Positions 6,230-7,633 of a stretch of DNA of 7,633 bases are shown in pieces; positions within the stretch are counted from its first letter, which is position 1, and each line of letters opens with the position of its first letter. This stretch comes from Gammaproteobacteria bacterium (GTDB lineage: Bacteria > Pseudomonadota > Gammaproteobacteria > GCA-001735895). A program made the position numbers and the translations under genes. The DNA lies in contig JAPUFZ010000022.1 of the NCBI GenBank assembly GCA_027293245.1, positions 1-7,633 of the forward strand, read 5' to 3'. The notes beneath the pieces were generated by a model. The model did not search any database. It was not told where the DNA came from and saw only the letters and a program-made list of their open reading frames with translations.

Positions 6230-6721
6230 TCAAAGCGAAAGCGACATTTCATGCCAATCTAAACCGCCATGCTCCGATTCGGAAATCCTTATATATTCAA
6301 AACCATAGCTGGAGTACATATCGATTAGCCCGGTTTGGCAAATTAAAAATATCTCTGCCTTTTCCATGGCCTTCATTCTGTCGATAAATTCATTTATCAA
6401 CTTACCGGCAAAACCTTTTCCCTGAAAGTCGGGGTGAACCGCAACAGACATGATTACGATCTTTTTTCCGTTTGGGTCATGCCCTGTCAGTTCTTTAAAG
6501 GCTTCATCCGACAACTGGACCTTATCAGTAGCGCCTGAATTGATTAACCCGGCAATTTTTCCTTCAAATTCCAATACTAAAAACCCCTCGGGATAAACTT
6601 CTATTCTTTTACCGATTTTTCCCCGGCTAGCTGATTCGTCACCGGCATAGGCAATTGATTCTATTTCATAACATCTGTCCAGATCGCTGATGCAAGCTTC
6701 CCGTATTAATATTTTGCTCAT
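6230..6721 (-). CDS. GNAT-family N-acetyltransferase
   Basis: The 163-residue protein has a complete GNAT fold pattern. The N-terminal strand and helix (ILIREACISDLDRCYEIESIAY) are followed by motif A with the strand IVIMSVAVHP and the acetyl-CoA pyrophosphate loop QGKGFA (residues 100-105). Motif B ends in MYSSYGFE (135-142), with a candidate general-acid tyrosine. The acceptor cannot be told from sequence; the spacing and the VHP-Q-GKG loop fit small-molecule or polyamine/arylalkylamine-type acetyltransferases as well as protein modifiers. The ATG at 6721 lacks a clear Shine-Dalgarno sequence. The gene lies 40 bp after the DUF2846-like gene on the same strand with no promoter visible between them, so co-transcription is likely. 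It converges on prpE across an 80-bp gap in which I see no convincing terminator. Its base composition looks more AT-rich than that of aceA and prpE. Confidence 0.9.
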   Translation of the reverse strand: MSKILIREACISDLDRCYEIESIAYAGDESASRGKIGKRIEVYPEGFLVLEFEGKIAGLINSGATDKVQLSDEAFKELTGHDPNGKKIVIMSVAVHPDFQGKGFAGKLINEFIDRMKAMEKAEIFLICQTGLIDMYSSYGFEYIRISESEHGGLDWHEMSLSL

Positions 6722-6761
6722 ATTGATGATACTCGGGCTATCAGGTATGGAGATAACTCAG

Positions 6762-7169
6762 CTACAATCCAGCAAGATCTCTAAGCCCCTCCTGTTCGCT
6801 CACCTGGATAAATGTGGGTCGGCCAGCAAAAACACCCATCTTAACCACACCCTTGACGTAATAGGTCTTACCCGCTTCAACCATAATCGTTATTGAATCC
6901 TGCGAGATTACCTGTGACCAAAAGGTTTGCTCCCCGGGTCCAACAGATTTGTACAGCCAGGTATCGTTTAATAACTGGCCCATGAAACCTTCCGAATGGT
7001 TCAAGTTAAAGCGTATCGCGCTGCCCCCGAATTTCCCCAGCCGATAAAATACGACCAGGCCCCTGCCGACTTCGAGCTGGGGTAAGTCAGCCGACCTCGC
7101 CGGACTGATCCAGAAATTTGCGGTAAAACATGCCAATACTAATAAAAATTTGATGCTTTTGTGATTCAT
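6762..7169 (-). CDS. Small exported DUF2846-like protein
   Basis: The 135-residue product starts with a signal peptide: basic MNHKSIK, hydrophobic FLLVLACFTANFWI, then SPARSA with a probable signal peptidase I cut after Ala27 (A-R-S-A before DLP). The mature part looks like the DUF2846 family: a strand RGLVVFYRLGKFGGSAIRF (36-54), a short MGQLLNDTWLYKSVGPGEQTF (63-83), and VEAGKTYYVKGVVKMGVFAGRP (97-118). These families typically read as F-Y-R...GSA, then PPG-like turn, then AGKTYYV...GRP. The function of the family is not known to me; a periplasmic or envelope location is inferred. Cys14 within VLAC is a loose lipobox, so a lipoprotein is a second possibility. The ATG at 7169 is preceded at 6 bases by AGGA (7179-7176). 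The gene lies between the phospholipase-like gene (68 bp upstream) and the GNAT gene. Confidence 0.8.
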   Translation of the reverse strand: MNHKSIKFLLVLACFTANFWISPARSADLPQLEVGRGLVVFYRLGKFGGSAIRFNLNHSEGFMGQLLNDTWLYKSVGPGEQTFWSQVISQDSITIMVEAGKTYYVKGVVKMGVFAGRPTFIQVSEQEGLRDLAGL

Positions 7170-7237
7170 TTCAATTCCTAAAATTTCAGTAACCCCGTCT
7201 CTGTAATACCAATAGCAAAAACTGGCAATAAGGACTG

Positions 7238-7633
7238 CTACTCGGTATACACAAAGCCAGGCGGCGAGCTCGCCCAGTCGTATCCATTTCGCGCTTGCTC
7301 ATAGCCAAAATCGAACAACGCCTTCATATACTCCGGATCGAAAAGCTCATTTGACTCTGCATCAAAGTCATCCGATATGTAGGCCAGCTTAAATTTTGCT
7401 TTATCCCTTACAGCCCCCAGATAAATTCGGTACAAATCCCCAAGCCCCTGGGTTCGGATGATGGTATCTAGCGATGAGATTAAAATTGATCCAAGACCCA
7501 GATCTACCTCAGACCAATGCGCACTCAGATAACCGTTGCGAATAACGTAAATAGTCTGTTCCCCGGTTAAGCCAACATCCCTGGCGGCCCTTTGCAAATC
7601 GATCTGGGATGGGTAGATAAACACCTGCGTACT
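7238..7633 (-). CDS. Patatin-like phospholipase, C-terminal part only (runs off the window)
   Basis: The frame is open to the end of the window, with S-T-Q before the GTG at 7624, so that GTG is internal and the true start lies beyond base 7633. The 131 visible residues look like the C-terminal region of bacterial patatin-like phospholipases: a strand EQTIYVIRNGYLS, then SSLDTIIRTQGLGDLYRIYLGAVRD, KLAYISDDFDAE, LFDPEYMKALFDFGYEQARNGYDWASSPPGF. These proteins hydrolyse acyl esters of lipids with a Ser-Asp dyad. The nucleophile motif GxSxG and the catalytic DGG/DGA would lie in the missing N-terminal part, so catalytic competence cannot be judged. Many relatives are exported or membrane-associated. 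The next gene on the strand is the exported DUF2846-like protein, which supports a shared envelope role. Confidence 0.7.
   Translation of the reverse strand, partial: STQVFIYPSQIDLQRAARDVGLTGEQTIYVIRNGYLSAHWSEVDLGLGSILISSLDTIIRTQGLGDLYRIYLGAVRDKAKFKLAYISDDFDAESNELFDPEYMKALFDFGYEQARNGYDWASSPPGFVYTE

Noticed and set aside
6193..6387. Small + strand open frame after prpE
   Set aside because: It overlaps the conserved C-terminal part of the GNAT gene on the other strand and has no family resemblance.
7170..7237. Promoter for the DUF2846-like gene (TTGCCA with TATTAC on the - strand)
   Set aside because: The spacing is only 14 bp and the -10 match is poor; read-through from the upstream gene is equally likely.

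Overview
The window looks like a chromosomal segment of a gammaproteobacterium. AceK occurs with isocitrate lyase in Proteobacteria, and the AceK, AceA and PrpE-type proteins here read closely like the enterobacterial families. No marker gene allows a finer placement. Base composition looks moderate on the left and more AT-rich on the right from about 6.2 kb (judged by eye).

Left part (1-3000): the 3' part of aceK (isocitrate dehydrogenase kinase/phosphatase, + strand, its start lies before the window) runs convergently into aceA (isocitrate lyase, - strand). A hairpin terminator sits in the 42-bp gap. These two genes control the isocitrate branch point: AceK sets how much carbon stays in the TCA cycle, and AceA opens the glyoxylate bypass. 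They are not arranged as the enterobacterial aceBAK operon, and no malate synthase gene is visible.

Middle (3000-6149): aceA is divergent from a LysR-type regulator gene, which is followed on the same strand, 59 bp later, by a PrpE/ACSS3-type propionyl-CoA synthetase gene. The intergenic region is rich in structure. It holds two near-identical ATTGG-N5-CCAAT dyads that fit the T-N11-A LysR box, a TTGACA-N18-AATAAT promoter for the regulator gene, and a perfect 23-bp AT-rich palindrome over the -10 of that promoter. One LysR box is centred about 65 bp upstream of the predicted aceA start, the classical activator position. The simplest reading is a small regulon in which the LysR protein controls isocitrate lyase, itself and possibly the acyl-CoA synthetase, for growth on short-chain fatty acids (acetate or propionate).

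Right part (6230-7633, all - strand): three genes that may form an operon in the order patatin-like phospholipase (only the C-terminal 131 residues are inside the window), a small exported DUF2846-like protein, and a GNAT N-acetyltransferase. This set converges on prpE and has no obvious link to it.

No RNA gene, CRISPR array, insertion sequence or phage gene was seen. No wholly new system is evident; the most interesting part is the control region between aceA and the regulator gene.
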